This document shows, one piece after another, positions 27,943 through 36,734 of a stretch of 64,000 nt of DNA. The notes beneath the pieces are model-generated. The model was not told the DNA's origin. It made no database searches and saw only the letters and a program-made list of their open reading frames with translations. This DNA is from Bacteroides sp. Its GTDB lineage: Bacteria; Bacteroidota; Bacteroidia; Bacteroidales; Bacteroidaceae. Each line of letters opens with the position of its first letter. The first letter of the stretch is position 1. The stretch lies in contig JAJQDI010000031.1 of NCBI GenBank assembly GCA_021202275.1, forward strand, positions 124,001-188,000, written 5' to 3'. Made by a program: the position numbers and the translations under genes.

Positions 27943-30345
27943 CTATTCATTATTGATTCTTGAATTAACCCTTGTAGAAGATGTATCCTTTGCTCCACGT
28001 ACCCTGCGATTACCAAATGTATGACTATAAGAAACAGAAAAAGTTCTCCTATTACCGAGAAGAGTAACATCATAATAAAAATCAGGAGTATCAAAATAAT
28101 TTTTACCTTTGTAGTTAAGTAGATTCGTTGCACTTATCTCAACGACTCCCCCGAAATTAAATTGCTTTCTAAGAGAGACACTGAACAACTGTTTATGAGT
28201 AAACTTTTTTGTCAGTCCCAAAGTAGGAAGAGAATAATAATAATATAGAGTCATATACATTTTATGCTGTTTAGAAAGTTGCCACAGATTGAAACAATTG
28301 ACACTCCCGCTCCAGGAATCAGAACTAATATTCTCACCATCAATATCTCCTCTATAATTACTATATCGACCAGTAACGGAAAACGAAAACTCCCATATAT
28401 CATTAAACCATTGTTTCCTGAGCTGAGAAGAAAAATCCAGAGAATTTGAATGGCCGTATTTCCCCAGAGAATAGACAGTTGTATTATCTTCTCCTTTTAA
28501 AGTGTACTGTCCAATAGCATTTTTGTCGTAACTGTAATTTATGTTGAATATATAATCTCTTTTTAGGATATACATAAGATCCACCTCATAGCTTGTCTCT
28601 GGCTTCAGATCCTTATTACCGGCTTCGTAAGTATTCTGAGACAACCAACGACGGAATGGGTTCAAGTAATTATAATAAGGTCGAAAAATACTACTACTAA
28701 TATCCAGAGAAATGGTATGGTCTCCCTCTGCCAAATCCCAGTTCATATTGATCTGAGGAAACACATGGAAATAGTTCTGCCGGAATTTTTCCTGCTGAGT
28801 CTTCTGGTTCCCCTTGATCATTGTCTGCTCTCCTCTGACTCCTATCTCCGTACTAAATACATCATTCCACTCCCGTTCGTAGTTTATAAATAATGAATTT
28901 ATAAACTCGTCGTAAATAAACCGATTGCTTTGAGTTGGATCCGGAAGATAATCCTCCTTCTGACTCCATTGGCGACGGATAAAATCATTATCTATGCGCG
29001 TATTCGTACTCTCCAGACCAAACTCCAACAGATTTTCATCATTAAAATAATGAGAATAAACGGCCTTAAATTCATATGCATCAAAATCTGTGATCGGATT
29101 CTGAATGAAAGAATCATACATCTTTCCCTCAGGCAAGCGATAATAATTCATCTTATACTCTGTATTGGTATAAGAGCGATTATATTTCGCACTCACATCC
29201 ATTACACTCCCTTTACTGTCCGTTTTCAACGTATAATAAAGAGAGCCAGCCCATGTAGGTGAAGTTTTAGGAGTTCGTATGGAACTGAGAGAGTTCAGTA
29301 TAGAATCTACATTTTCCTGACTATAATACGTACTGATCATAGAACTTTCGCCTCTGGATATAGACCTTGCAGCGCCCAAAGAGCCACCAATTGTGCTTTT
29401 GGAGTTAATATCGTATGCAAGACTTATGTATGCAGAAGTACCAAATCCTTTATCCTTATCGGTATTCAATCCCTTCATGGAAACTCCGGAAGTTTTATAA
29501 TCATAGATCGTACTTGTCTCTTTATAAGAGTGATGATCCGAAGCGACAATATTCGTCGCAAAACGAAATTTATTTTTAGAATATCCCAAATATAGCGCAC
29601 CTCGGGACGATAACTTTTCATACGCATACGTGGTACCTGCTGCAGCACGCCCGGTCCAACCTTCATCCGGATTATTTCTCAAAATTACATTCACAATACC
29701 TCCTATATAAGATGCTTTATAGCTGCTGTTGGGAGAGTTGATCACCTCTATCCGTTTGATCTTCTCCGCAGGGGTAGAGCGTAACATTTCCATAGCAGCT
29801 TTCTGTCCCATCACGGGAGCGCGGCCGTTGATATAGATCGTTACCTGTCCTTTTCCCAGCATAGAGATACCACCATCTACCACAGTCAATAAAGGAGCGA
29901 ATGAAAGAAGTTCATAGCTATCAATACTTTTTACAAAACCGGAAGCGGGAGGAGTATAGATAAATTTGCCTGGTTTTTTGGTCACAATGGCTTTGGCCTT
30001 TACTTCTACTTCACCGATATGTTGGGTAGACTCTTTCAGGTAGACCTTCATGGGTTCCCAGGAGACAGGGATTATTCTTTTTTCATAACCGATATAAGAG
30101 ATCTCCAACAAAGAAGCGGCAACATTCTCTGTAGCAATATTCAGTTCAAACAGCCCATTCTCATCCGAGACTGCATAGTTCATCGCAGTACTGTCCGGTA
30201 ATAAAAGATAAGTAACAACGGCCTGAGGCAATGTTTCTTCTGTATGGGTGAGAATCTGACCAGATACCTTTACTGTCGGATGTTGGCCATAGAGAGGAAC
30301 AGACGCAAAAAATAATCCGATAAGGAATACATAGATGTTTTTCAT
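27943..30345 (-). CDS. Outer-membrane beta-barrel receptor-like protein
   Basis: 800 residues. Signal peptide ending SVPLYGQ. A carboxypeptidase-regulatory-like domain (about 25-105; VSGQILTHTEETLPQAVV) precedes a plug-like region (about 130-230; MLGKGQVTIYINGRAP, STPAEKIKRIEVINSPNSSY) and a long barrel rich in alternating aromatic strands (OMP_b-brl_3 style) ending in VSYSHTFGNRR. Related proteins resemble TonB-dependent receptors. Its position next to the peptide precursors and exporter suggests it moves the mature peptide across the outer membrane or gives immunity, but this is inference. First gene of the minus-strand island. Confidence 0.8.
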   Translation of the reverse strand: MKNIYVFLIGLFFASVPLYGQHPTVKVSGQILTHTEETLPQAVVTYLLLPDSTAMNYAVSDENGLFELNIATENVAASLLEISYIGYEKRIIPVSWEPMKVYLKESTQHIGEVEVKAKAIVTKKPGKFIYTPPASGFVKSIDSYELLSFAPLLTVVDGGISMLGKGQVTIYINGRAPVMGQKAAMEMLRSTPAEKIKRIEVINSPNSSYKASYIGGIVNVILRNNPDEGWTGRAAAGTTYAYEKLSSRGALYLGYSKNKFRFATNIVASDHHSYKETSTIYDYKTSGVSMKGLNTDKDKGFGTSAYISLAYDINSKSTIGGSLGAARSISRGESSMISTYYSQENVDSILNSLSSIRTPKTSPTWAGSLYYTLKTDSKGSVMDVSAKYNRSYTNTEYKMNYYRLPEGKMYDSFIQNPITDFDAYEFKAVYSHYFNDENLLEFGLESTNTRIDNDFIRRQWSQKEDYLPDPTQSNRFIYDEFINSLFINYEREWNDVFSTEIGVRGEQTMIKGNQKTQQEKFRQNYFHVFPQINMNWDLAEGDHTISLDISSSIFRPYYNYLNPFRRWLSQNTYEAGNKDLKPETSYEVDLMYILKRDYIFNINYSYDKNAIGQYTLKGEDNTTVYSLGKYGHSNSLDFSSQLRKQWFNDIWEFSFSVTGRYSNYRGDIDGENISSDSWSGSVNCFNLWQLSKQHKMYMTLYYYYSLPTLGLTKKFTHKQLFSVSLRKQFNFGGVVEISATNLLNYKGKNYFDTPDFYYDVTLLGNRRTFSVSYSHTFGNRRVRGAKDTSSTRVNSRINNE

Positions 30346-30756
30346 AAAAAGAGACCCATTTGTTACCAGTAGACAGCCAGGAGGTAATCCCTCTATCGTC
30401 TGTTAGTTATATTTTATATGAATTATTTTCTGAAAGAGTTTACCTGCCGTGTTATATATAATTCCCCGCTGAATCCCTCATTTCTTAACAGCATACGTTC
30501 GACAAATTTAAGAAAACTTATTATACAAAACAACATATATAATTCTTATTTTTTTCCAGAAACGGGAATTAACGACAAAACCATACAAAAAAACTTATTC
30601 ATAACCAATCTATTAAATATAAAAATCAATCCATTTATAAATGAAATAAAAATACAAATACAAGAAATAATTGCAAACATTCTTTGGGATATGGAATAAA
30701 TAAGAAAAATTTATTTCCCGGGTACCAGACAGAACTTCAGAGGTTATGAAAAACCA
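30346..30756. other. Very AT-rich spacer
   Basis: AT-rich promoter-side spacer of the beta-barrel gene. An open frame at 30418-30699 (93 codons) is dominated by Ile, Asn and Lys as expected of random AT-rich DNA and is not called as a gene. Confidence 0.4.
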
Positions 30757-30798
30757 AACGGTTCTCTACAAAGTATTATTTCCTTGTAAAGAACCGTT
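30757..30798. terminator. Hairpin, probable terminator
   Basis: AACGGTTCT...AGAACCGTT with a partly paired extension (CTACAAAG/CTTGTAAAG) gives a stem of up to about 17 bases, 30 bases beyond the stop of the carbohydrate-binding gene, on whose strand it would act. Confidence 0.5.
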
Positions 30799-30827
30799 AC
30801 AAACAATCTACCTTATGATCTCTGTAT

Positions 30828-31478
30828 CTATTCCAGTTCCAGATTACCGAAAAATTCCGGCCGGTGGAAGTCTGGCTTGGGCGTATGAATGGGATTCCAC
30901 GAAACGAAGTGAGGCGTCTTCAACTCATCGCCACATTTGTAGAAGTTGGCACGGATCTGCCGGCCACTCAACAAAGAGATCCGGTGTTGGAAGAAAGCCT
31001 CTACAGGGATTAGCAACGCGACTTCCCACCCGCCCGTATCGGGACGTTCTTGGAAAGGTTCTCTGCCCAGGCTGCACCAGCGGTCTACCCGGCTGGTGAT
31101 CTCTACCGGAGCCCGCATACGCCCCTGCCGGGTGCTACCGGCACCGATCAGGAGGGTACCCGCACAGTTGCATTCCAGGTTGTAATATACTTTATCTCCG
31201 GCGGGACTCAGGAAAAACTCCACACAGGAATCTTTCCATACATCTCCGTTGTCTTCTGCGTAGCGGGCACGCAAGGTCTCTTCATGTACACGAAAGTTCA
31301 ACAAAAAAGCCTTTCCCGTATGTGCCAGGCGGAAACGCACCTGCGGACGATAGGGGAATTCTTCCCAGTTGACACAGTTAAGTACCTGAAAAGGGATCTG
31401 TTCCTGATCCAGCAGCCCGGGTATATCGGCTGCTGCAACCGCAGGAGTCCGTAGTTTCTTGATTGTAAGGTTCTTCAT
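30828..31478 (-). CDS. CBM9-like carbohydrate-binding protein
   Basis: About 216 residues from the ATG at 31478; an ATG at 31511 would add 11 unconvincing residues. No signal peptide. The segment DVWKDSCVEFFLSP, then YYNLECNCAGTLLIG and a final HTPKPDFHRPEFFGNLEL match the Bacteroidetes carbohydrate-binding family-9-like/DOMON fold, found free or fused to glycan enzymes. Probably binds a sugar in the cytoplasm; ligand unknown. 86 bases downstream of the kinase-like gene on the same strand, so a joint role in sugar metabolism is possible. Confidence 0.7.
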   Translation of the reverse strand: MKNLTIKKLRTPAVAAADIPGLLDQEQIPFQVLNCVNWEEFPYRPQVRFRLAHTGKAFLLNFRVHEETLRARYAEDNGDVWKDSCVEFFLSPAGDKVYYNLECNCAGTLLIGAGSTRQGRMRAPVEITSRVDRWCSLGREPFQERPDTGGWEVALLIPVEAFFQHRISLLSGRQIRANFYKCGDELKTPHFVSWNPIHTPKPDFHRPEFFGNLELE

Positions 31479-31563
31479 ATGGATATAAGGTTTCAATGAA
31501 TATTGTCGCAATCATACTAAATAGCCATACCCTTTGCACATACCCCGCCACGGGATCAACCAC

Positions 31564-32655
31564 TTATCCGGCCAGACACGCTTCGATGAATGCCTGCATC
31601 TCCGGCAGCAGGGCTTCGGCACGCTTCCAGAGTGTGTATTGTGCCCGGGTACGCACCAGGTTGTGTTCGGGATAGGCGATCTTATAATAGGTATCGCCGT
31701 TTATATAATCGGCCAGGAAGCGCACACATTGCATATAAGGAAACAAGGTAGCGGCATAGGGCAGGTTTTCTATCTCTACCGGGGTCAGGAAAGAGCGGGC
31801 CGAACGCAGGTATCCGCGGGTGAATGCGCGGAAAATATCCATGTCGAACCCCACACGGTCCGGATCGCGGTCGTCTTCCTCTCCGGTATTGGCTGCCGAA
31901 CGCAGAAAATCTCCGTAATCGGAGAAGATAAAGCTGGGCATCACCGTATCCAGGTCGATCACACACAACACCCGCCCCTCTTCGTCGAACAACATGTTGT
32001 TGACCTTAGTATCGCAGTGGCAGATCCGTTTGGGCAGCCGCCCCTCCCGGTGCAGCCGTTCGGCTTTGCACATCTCCGTGGCGTTCTTCCCGATCTCGTC
32101 GATATACTCCTGTACCTCCTTCACCCTTCCCACCGGATCGGCAGCTACGGCCTCCCGCAACTGCTTCAGGCGAAACTCCATGTTGTGAAAATCCGGGATG
32201 GTCTCTCCCAGCGTAGCAGGCAGATCGGCCAGCATCTGCTGAAAAGCTCCAAACGCCTCTCCCGCGTGAGCGGAATATTTCTCATTCACCGTTTCGTACG
32301 TATACGCACGGGGGATGAGCCGCATCACGCGCCAGTAATTCTCTCCGTCGAAATAATAAGGTTTGCCATCCGGCATACGCAGAAAAGTAAGCACCTTACG
32401 GTCTATATCCTCTTCGCCACGCGCCTCCAGCTTCTGTCGGATATGTCCGGTAACCGCGAAGATATTGGCTTGCAACAGATCTACATCCCGGAAAATGGCA
32501 TGATTGATGCGTTGCAACACATAGTCCGGAGCCTCCGGCTCACGGGTGATCACTTTAAAAGAATCATTGATCAGTCCGGCACCCAGTGGAACCACCTGTT
32601 CCAAAGTACCTTGCAGGGCAAATTGCCCCGCGATGAAGGCAAGGTCTTTCATCAT
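31564..32655 (-). CDS. Aminoglycoside-phosphotransferase-fold kinase, NahK-like
   Basis: About 363 residues from the MM start at 32655. Protein-kinase-like APH fold: catalytic loop HCDTKVNNML and metal-binding CVIDLDT, with the N-lobe GAGLINDSFKV. N-acetylhexosamine 1-kinases (NahK type) share this size and pattern and phosphorylate GlcNAc/GalNAc at C1 with ATP; that assignment is by resemblance and needs testing. There is no reason to expect antibiotic resistance. Same strand as the CBM9-like gene after it. Confidence 0.75.
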   Translation of the reverse strand: MMKDLAFIAGQFALQGTLEQVVPLGAGLINDSFKVITREPEAPDYVLQRINHAIFRDVDLLQANIFAVTGHIRQKLEARGEEDIDRKVLTFLRMPDGKPYYFDGENYWRVMRLIPRAYTYETVNEKYSAHAGEAFGAFQQMLADLPATLGETIPDFHNMEFRLKQLREAVAADPVGRVKEVQEYIDEIGKNATEMCKAERLHREGRLPKRICHCDTKVNNMLFDEEGRVLCVIDLDTVMPSFIFSDYGDFLRSAANTGEEDDRDPDRVGFDMDIFRAFTRGYLRSARSFLTPVEIENLPYAATLFPYMQCVRFLADYINGDTYYKIAYPEHNLVRTRAQYTLWKRAEALLPEMQAFIEACLAG

Positions 32656-32979
32656 ATTCAGGTCAGCATAAAAGGTTACATCTCCTGACGGAGACACAAA
32701 TATAAATAAATAGTATCAGAAAATCACTTCGTTCTGCAAAGATACTGCCGCTTTTTCTGATCCGGGGCAACAATTGTACGACAAACCGGATAAAATCATC
32801 CGGCCCGGCAGGTATGAAAAATAAAAAATCACAAAAACAGCGGCAGCATGTTCCGGAAAAGATATCTTTGCAGAAATTTAGCGTCTTACACACCCGCTTA
32901 TAGAGTGCCCTTACCACGCCGAACACAACAGTTAAGAACAGATGATATCCCCTCACCCCATCTCCCATACCATCCTCCC

Positions 32980-33017
32980 AGAACTCAGAACTCAGAACTC
33001 AAAACTTATAACTTAAA
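32980..33017 (+). repeat. AGAACTC/AAAACTT heptamer run before dus
   Basis: Seven-base units AGAACTC x3, AAAACTT, ATAACTT, ending 6 bases before the dus ATG, where a ribosome binding site would be. Similar runs in the opposite sense are at 36090-36122 and 36213-36270. Confidence 0.65.
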
Positions 33018-33022
33018 AAACC

Positions 33023-33961
33023 ATGACCCCGCTGCCCATCCATTTCGCTCCGCTTCAGGGCTATACCGAAGCCCCCTACCGCACAGCGCACCACACCTCT
33101 TTCGGAGGTACAGAAGCCTATTATACCCCTTTTGTACGTATAGAGAAAGGTGTGTGGCGCAACAAGGACTTGCGCGACATCGCCCCGGAGCACAATCGGG
33201 CCGGACGCATCATTCCCCAACTTATCGCCGCTACTCCGGAAGAAATGGAAAAGCTCGCACAGCTCTTTGCCTCTCTCGGCTACCGTGAAGCGGACATCAA
33301 CCTGGGTTGTCCCTTCCCTCCGGTGGCATACCGGAAGAAGGGAGCGGGCATACTGCCTCATCCGGAAGCCGTGGCTGCTCTGCTCGAAGTAACCCGCAGC
33401 GTGCCTCAGCTACGCTTCTCCGTAAAGATGCGGCCGGGATGGGACCACCCCTCTCAGGGCGAAGCCCTGATCCCTCTGCTGAACGCAGCTCCCCTCACAC
33501 ACATCACCCTGCATAGCCGCCTGGGCATCCAGCAATACAAAGGCAGCAACGACCCCGGACTTTTCGATCTCTTTTATAAACAGATCCGCCATCCGCTGAT
33601 CTACAACGGAGACCTGCATACCGTAGCAGATATAGAAAAGGTGGCGGAGCGGTTCCCACGCCTGGCCGGGGTAATGATCGGGCGCGGCCTATTGGCCAAT
33701 CCGGCCTTAGCCCCGGAATACAGGCAACGAGAGCCCCTCTCTGCCACAGAACGAAAAGAGCGGATGCAAACGCTGCATACCGACCTACTACATACCTACA
33801 GCCAGCAGATAGAAGGAGGTGAAGCGCAACTTCTCGGCAAGATGAAGCCCTTCTGGGAGTATACCGACCGGGGCGACAAGAAAGCCCTGAAAGCCATCCG
33901 CAAAAGCCGGCGTATGGCAGATTACCTACACGCGGTATCCGCGTGGATGCACGCGCTGTAG
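33023..33961 (+). CDS. dus: tRNA-dihydrouridine synthase
   Basis: 312 residues, flavin-dependent TIM-barrel enzyme that reduces uridine to dihydrouridine in tRNA D-loops. The FAPLQGYTEAPYR start, the catalytic-Cys motif NLGCPFP (near residue 95), KMRPGW, HSRLGIQQYKG and IYNGD and GVMIGRG flavin-binding segments are all present. Monocistronic. No Shine-Dalgarno sequence; a heptamer repeat run occupies the leader. Confidence 0.93.
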   Translation: MTPLPIHFAPLQGYTEAPYRTAHHTSFGGTEAYYTPFVRIEKGVWRNKDLRDIAPEHNRAGRIIPQLIAATPEEMEKLAQLFASLGYREADINLGCPFPPVAYRKKGAGILPHPEAVAALLEVTRSVPQLRFSVKMRPGWDHPSQGEALIPLLNAAPLTHITLHSRLGIQQYKGSNDPGLFDLFYKQIRHPLIYNGDLHTVADIEKVAERFPRLAGVMIGRGLLANPALAPEYRQREPLSATERKERMQTLHTDLLHTYSQQIEGGEAQLLGKMKPFWEYTDRGDKKALKAIRKSRRMADYLHAVSAWMHAL

Positions 33962-34076
33962 ACAACGACACAGAGACAGAAAGCACGTCTGAACGGGGGA
34001 AAAATCTTTATGAATGTTAACAACACAATATCAAATATTAAACCATGTTATAACTACATTGTTTTCGCACACAAAA

Positions 34077-34107
34077 TTTGCAGATCCGGCAAAAAGTCGT
34101 ACATTTG
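34077..34107 (+). promoter_or_regulatory. Strong sigma-AB type promoter of the small RNA
   Basis: TTTG (34077-34080), 19 bases, then TACATTTG (34100-34107): the full Bacteroidetes -33/-7 pair at canonical spacing. Best promoter seen in the window. Confidence 0.75.
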
Positions 34108-34112
34108 CAATG

Positions 34113-34175
34113 TGTTTTTCATAGTATTAGATTTAAGGTTAACAAAGGTTGGAGTCAGGCGTGACTCCTTTTTTT
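34113..34175 (+). ncRNA. Probable small RNA
   Basis: A transcript of about 63 bases is bounded by the promoter at 34077-34107 and a perfect intrinsic terminator: GGAGTCA-GGCG-TGACTCC (34151-34168) followed by seven T. The body (TTTTTCATAGTATTAGAT, AAGGTTAACAAAGG) has no open frame. I recall similar short sequences as repeated in Bacteroidetes genomes but cannot name the family. Could act as a trans-acting regulator. Confidence 0.7.
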
Positions 34176-34560
34176 GCCCCTACCTGAGCGGTTACCTCCG
34201 TAATGAAAAACCACAATAGCCCTTTGTTCTATCCATACCCTTTGAAAAGGGGTTCCTCTTATAGTTTGTCCCTATCGCCCGGCACGCAAGCCATACCCGG
34301 GGTGCAAGAGCATCCGCACATCTTCTTTTTGGCAACACATACCCCAACCATGCAGATGAAAATAGTATCAACTATACATAGAGAAAATCCTCAGAAATAA
34401 ATTTCATTTTTTATACCGGATATCTATTTGTCAAATAATATCAAAAACACACTCCACCTTTCAGACAGGGGGATTTTCACCCTATACCTCTCTTAGTAAA
34501 AAAACACATAATCCTGATTATAAACACATTGACTCAAACCTTTGTCAGGTGTTTGCAGAC
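34176..34560. other. Spacer, nothing recognised
   Basis: AT-rich sequence between the small RNA and the 22-bp array. An open frame at 34203-34400 (65 codons) lacks supporting features. Confidence 0.4.
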
Positions 34561-34648
34561 TGTGCACAGAATACGTACAAACCATGCACAAAATAGATAT
34601 AATCTGTGCACACTCTACAGATATTCTGTGCACAGAATATATCCCCCT
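34561..34648. repeat. Four 22-bp direct repeats centred on TGTGCACA
   Basis: TGTGCACA at 34561, CATGCACA at 34583, TGTGCACA at 34605 and TGTGCACA at 34627: starts are exactly 22 bases apart. Flanks also agree (AGAATA after units 1 and 4, AAATA after unit 2). The eight-base core is a palindrome. Phase of two helical turns puts all sites on one face of DNA, as for operators or iterons. Upstream of the HU-like gene. Confidence 0.75.
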
Positions 34649-34718
34649 TTGTTTCGGACAGCAAGATCCGGACTAAAAAAGTCATAAATAATTACCATAA
34701 AACCATCCAAACCCAAAA

Positions 34719-34738
34719 TGACAATGGCGTCATTGTCA
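34719..34738. promoter_or_regulatory. Perfect inverted repeat, possible operator
   Basis: TGACAATG-GCGT-CATTGTCA, an 8-bp perfect inverted repeat 45 bases before the -7 box at 34783. Suitable as a dimer-binding site for control of the HU-like gene. Confidence 0.45.
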
Positions 34739-34782
34739 CGCGCAACAAGGGAAAAAATGATGCTTTTTTCATGGCTATACTC

Positions 34783-34790
34783 TACCTTTG
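34783..34790 (+). promoter_or_regulatory. Promoter -7 element for the HU-like gene
   Basis: TACCTTTG matches TAnnTTTG, about 112 bases before the ATG at 34903. No clear -33 element. Confidence 0.5.
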
Positions 34791-34902
34791 TTTTCATCAG
34801 AAAAAAGCTGAAAAACAAGATGTACATAGTGGATCAGCTACCCTGGCCAGGACTTCTGAGCGTATGAACAAAATTTAATTCTAACATTTAAAACAATTTA
34901 TT

Positions 34903-35367
34903 ATGCCTCTATATTATAAAGCTATACAAAGCAATGTAGAATCCGAAGATGGAAAGAAAAAATGGTTTCCATGCCTGGTAAAAAGTAAGAAAATCGTAGA
35001 GACAGACACGTTGGCCGATCAGATCTCCTACAGCTCCACCCTTACACGTGGAGATGTAAAAAACGTATTGGACAATCTGATGGTAGTTATGAGACAACAT
35101 CTGATGAACAGTAGTTCGGTGCGTCTGGAAGGTTTGGGTACATTCACTGCCTTTGTCCAGTCAAAAGGCAATGGAGTGGATACACCGGAAGAGGTAAACC
35201 CTTCTCAGATCAATAGACTACGCATACGGTTTTCTCCTACTTACACGCGTAATACGTTCAACGGCACTACCCGTGCCATGTACGAAGGGGTCAGTTTCGA
35301 ACGTTGGCCGGATGGGGCCACAGGTAGTCCGGGAGACGACGGCGACGATACGGACCCGCTGGGATAA
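34903..35367 (+). CDS. HU-like DNA-binding protein (HIG type)
   Basis: 154 residues. The Bacteroidetes HU variant: MPLYYKAIQSNV start, then TLADQISYSSTLTRGDVKNVLDNL (helix region) and SVRLEGLGTFTAFVQSKG, the beta-arm base. The C-terminal 20 residues are Gly/Asp-rich (GSPGDDGDDTDPLG), a disordered acidic tail. Such proteins bind DNA as dimers and can bend it; genes of this type often stand alone and are numerous in Bacteroidales. Regulated region upstream has a phased 22-bp array and an inverted repeat. Confidence 0.85.
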   Translation: MPLYYKAIQSNVESEDGKKKWFPCLVKSKKIVETDTLADQISYSSTLTRGDVKNVLDNLMVVMRQHLMNSSSVRLEGLGTFTAFVQSKGNGVDTPEEVNPSQINRLRIRFSPTYTRNTFNGTTRAMYEGVSFERWPDGATGSPGDDGDDTDPLG

Positions 35368-35403
35368 ATGGTTTCATGAATTGATTTCATGAACCGTATA
35401 TGA

Positions 35404-36010
35404 TCAAAGGCGGTGTGTACACAAAGGCACACCGCCTTTTTGTTTTTCTACACAGGAAATATGCCATTCGCCCGACGGCTCTACTACCTGGAGCCGAATA
35501 CAGAAGTTTGATGCCTGTCGCTGTTGTTTCTGAATTTTCAGGATCTCACCAGGCAGGATAAATACACGTTCACTCTTTCTCTGCCACGACAGAAACTCCT
35601 CTTTCAGTGCTCTCGGAGGGAAGGAACTGGCAGCAGACTTCATCTTCTTCTTTGTCTAACAATACCAGTACGCCACCCGGCAGCAACCAGCCGCGGGGTT
35701 GGGCCGGAGTGCCGTGCGCACAGAAATAGTGAACACAGTCTCCCAACTGGGGCACCGGGCCGCGCAGAAAGATGCAGACCTGTGTGCAGCGGCCTTTCGG
35801 ATAGTAGGCGAAACTGAGCATTACATCCGCCCCGGACACAATCTCGATCAGATACTTATCGGGGAAATCTTCGGGGGGCAATACATCCGCTGGCAAGTAG
35901 GTAGTCAACAGGGAGCGTGCTTGCCGGCGGCAAGTGCCCAACATATGGGTAGCGCACTCCACCCAACGGGGAAAGCCATCCGGAAGGTAAGGGTAAGAAA
36001 GGGTATTCAT
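35404..36010 (-). pseudogene. Unknown protein, probable frameshift
   Basis: From the ATG at 36010 one frame reads MNTLSYPYLPDGFPRWVECA to about 35640 (YFCAHGTPAQPRGWLLPGG, VLVLLDKEEDEV) and then turns unlikely and stops at 35570. The neighbouring frame continues smoothly with ALKEEFLSWQRKSERVFILPGEILK to a stop at 35404. Joined they make about 202 residues; the shift lies in about 35600-35640. I do not recognise the family. Convergent with the HU-like gene. Could be two overlapping genes, but one broken gene fits better. Confidence 0.45.
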
Positions 36011-36089
36011 GGGTATGGTCCGTTTTTCAACTCCGGCCGCCCTCTGCCGGAAAACATGTAGATAAGTCAGATGCAGGGCCGGCACCTGG

Positions 36090-36122
36090 TAAGTTGTAAG
36101 TTTTGAGTTTTAAGTTTTGAGT
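36090..36122. repeat. AAGTTTT/GAGTTTT heptamer run
   Basis: AAGTTGT AAGTTTT GAGTTTT AAGTTTT GAGTGAG: seven-base period, the reverse complement type of the run before dus. Confidence 0.6.
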
Positions 36123-36212
36123 GAGGAATCAGCTTTCCGGGGGGGTAAATGGAAATCCCGGATTCGGGAGTGGTAATCCATACATAACCACAAAGATCGT
36201 CAACGATTCATT

Positions 36213-36270
36213 CACTACTTAAAACTTACTACCTGGAACTTACTACTTAAAACTTAGAACTTAAAACTTA
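36213..36270. repeat. CTTAAAA/CTTACTA heptamer run
   Basis: CTTAAAA CTTACTA CCTGGAA CTTACTA CTTAAAA CTTAGAA CTTAAAA CTTATTC: eight seven-base units in register, facing the 36090 run across a short spacer. Confidence 0.6.
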
Positions 36271-36366
36271 TTCCCTATATGTCGTACGGACTAACGACGG
36301 GAAAATGTGAGAAGTCTAAAGGAAGCAGCAATAAGAAGTGTAGAGTGGTAAATGCTACCTCAGGAG

Positions 36367-36693
36367 TTACACGGGTGATTTTTCGGTGATCGGTTCACTG
36401 TTCAACACTCTTCTCTTGGGATTCAGAATTCTCTTCTTCTCCTCTTGCTCTTCCATTTCCTTCTGTTTGCGGATCACTCCTTCCAGTAGAGAGTGATTCA
36501 GGCGGTGCAACTCAAACAAGCTATCGTAGGTGCTTTGCGTAATATCCGCAGTCGGTTTCTCCTTTTGCAAATCACTCAGCATCAGGTAGAGATAGTCTAT
36601 GGTAAGTTCATTGATGCACTGCACCAGTCGCAAGGGAGAGATCTCTGTGGTCACATACTCGCACAGAGGTTCGGGATCAAACAGGGCTTCCAT
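36367..36693 (-). CDS. Small hypothetical helical protein
   Basis: About 108 residues from the second ATG (36693); the first ATG at 36699 adds two residues. Predicted mostly helical with a charged coiled-coil-like tail (GVIRKQKEMEEQEEKKR). No signal peptide, no recognised domain. Composition looks coding. Nothing nearby suggests a function. Confidence 0.5.
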   Translation of the reverse strand: MEALFDPEPLCEYVTTEISPLRLVQCINELTIDYLYLMLSDLQKEKPTADITQSTYDSLFELHRLNHSLLEGVIRKQKEMEEQEEKKRILNPKRRVLNSEPITEKSPV

Positions 36694-36734
36694 AGGCACA
36701 CAAAGAATAGATAGACACTACGGTGAGGCACCGC

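Noticed and set aside
30418..30699. 93-codon AT-rich open frame
   Set aside because: Ile/Asn/Lys-rich as expected by chance; no start signals or homology recognised.
31564..32655. Aminoglycoside resistance gene
   Set aside because: The kinase fold is shared with sugar kinases, and size and neighbours fit a sugar kinase better.
34606..34878. 90-codon open frame before the HU-like gene
   Set aside because: Overlaps the 22-bp array, the inverted repeat and the promoter; no plausible product.
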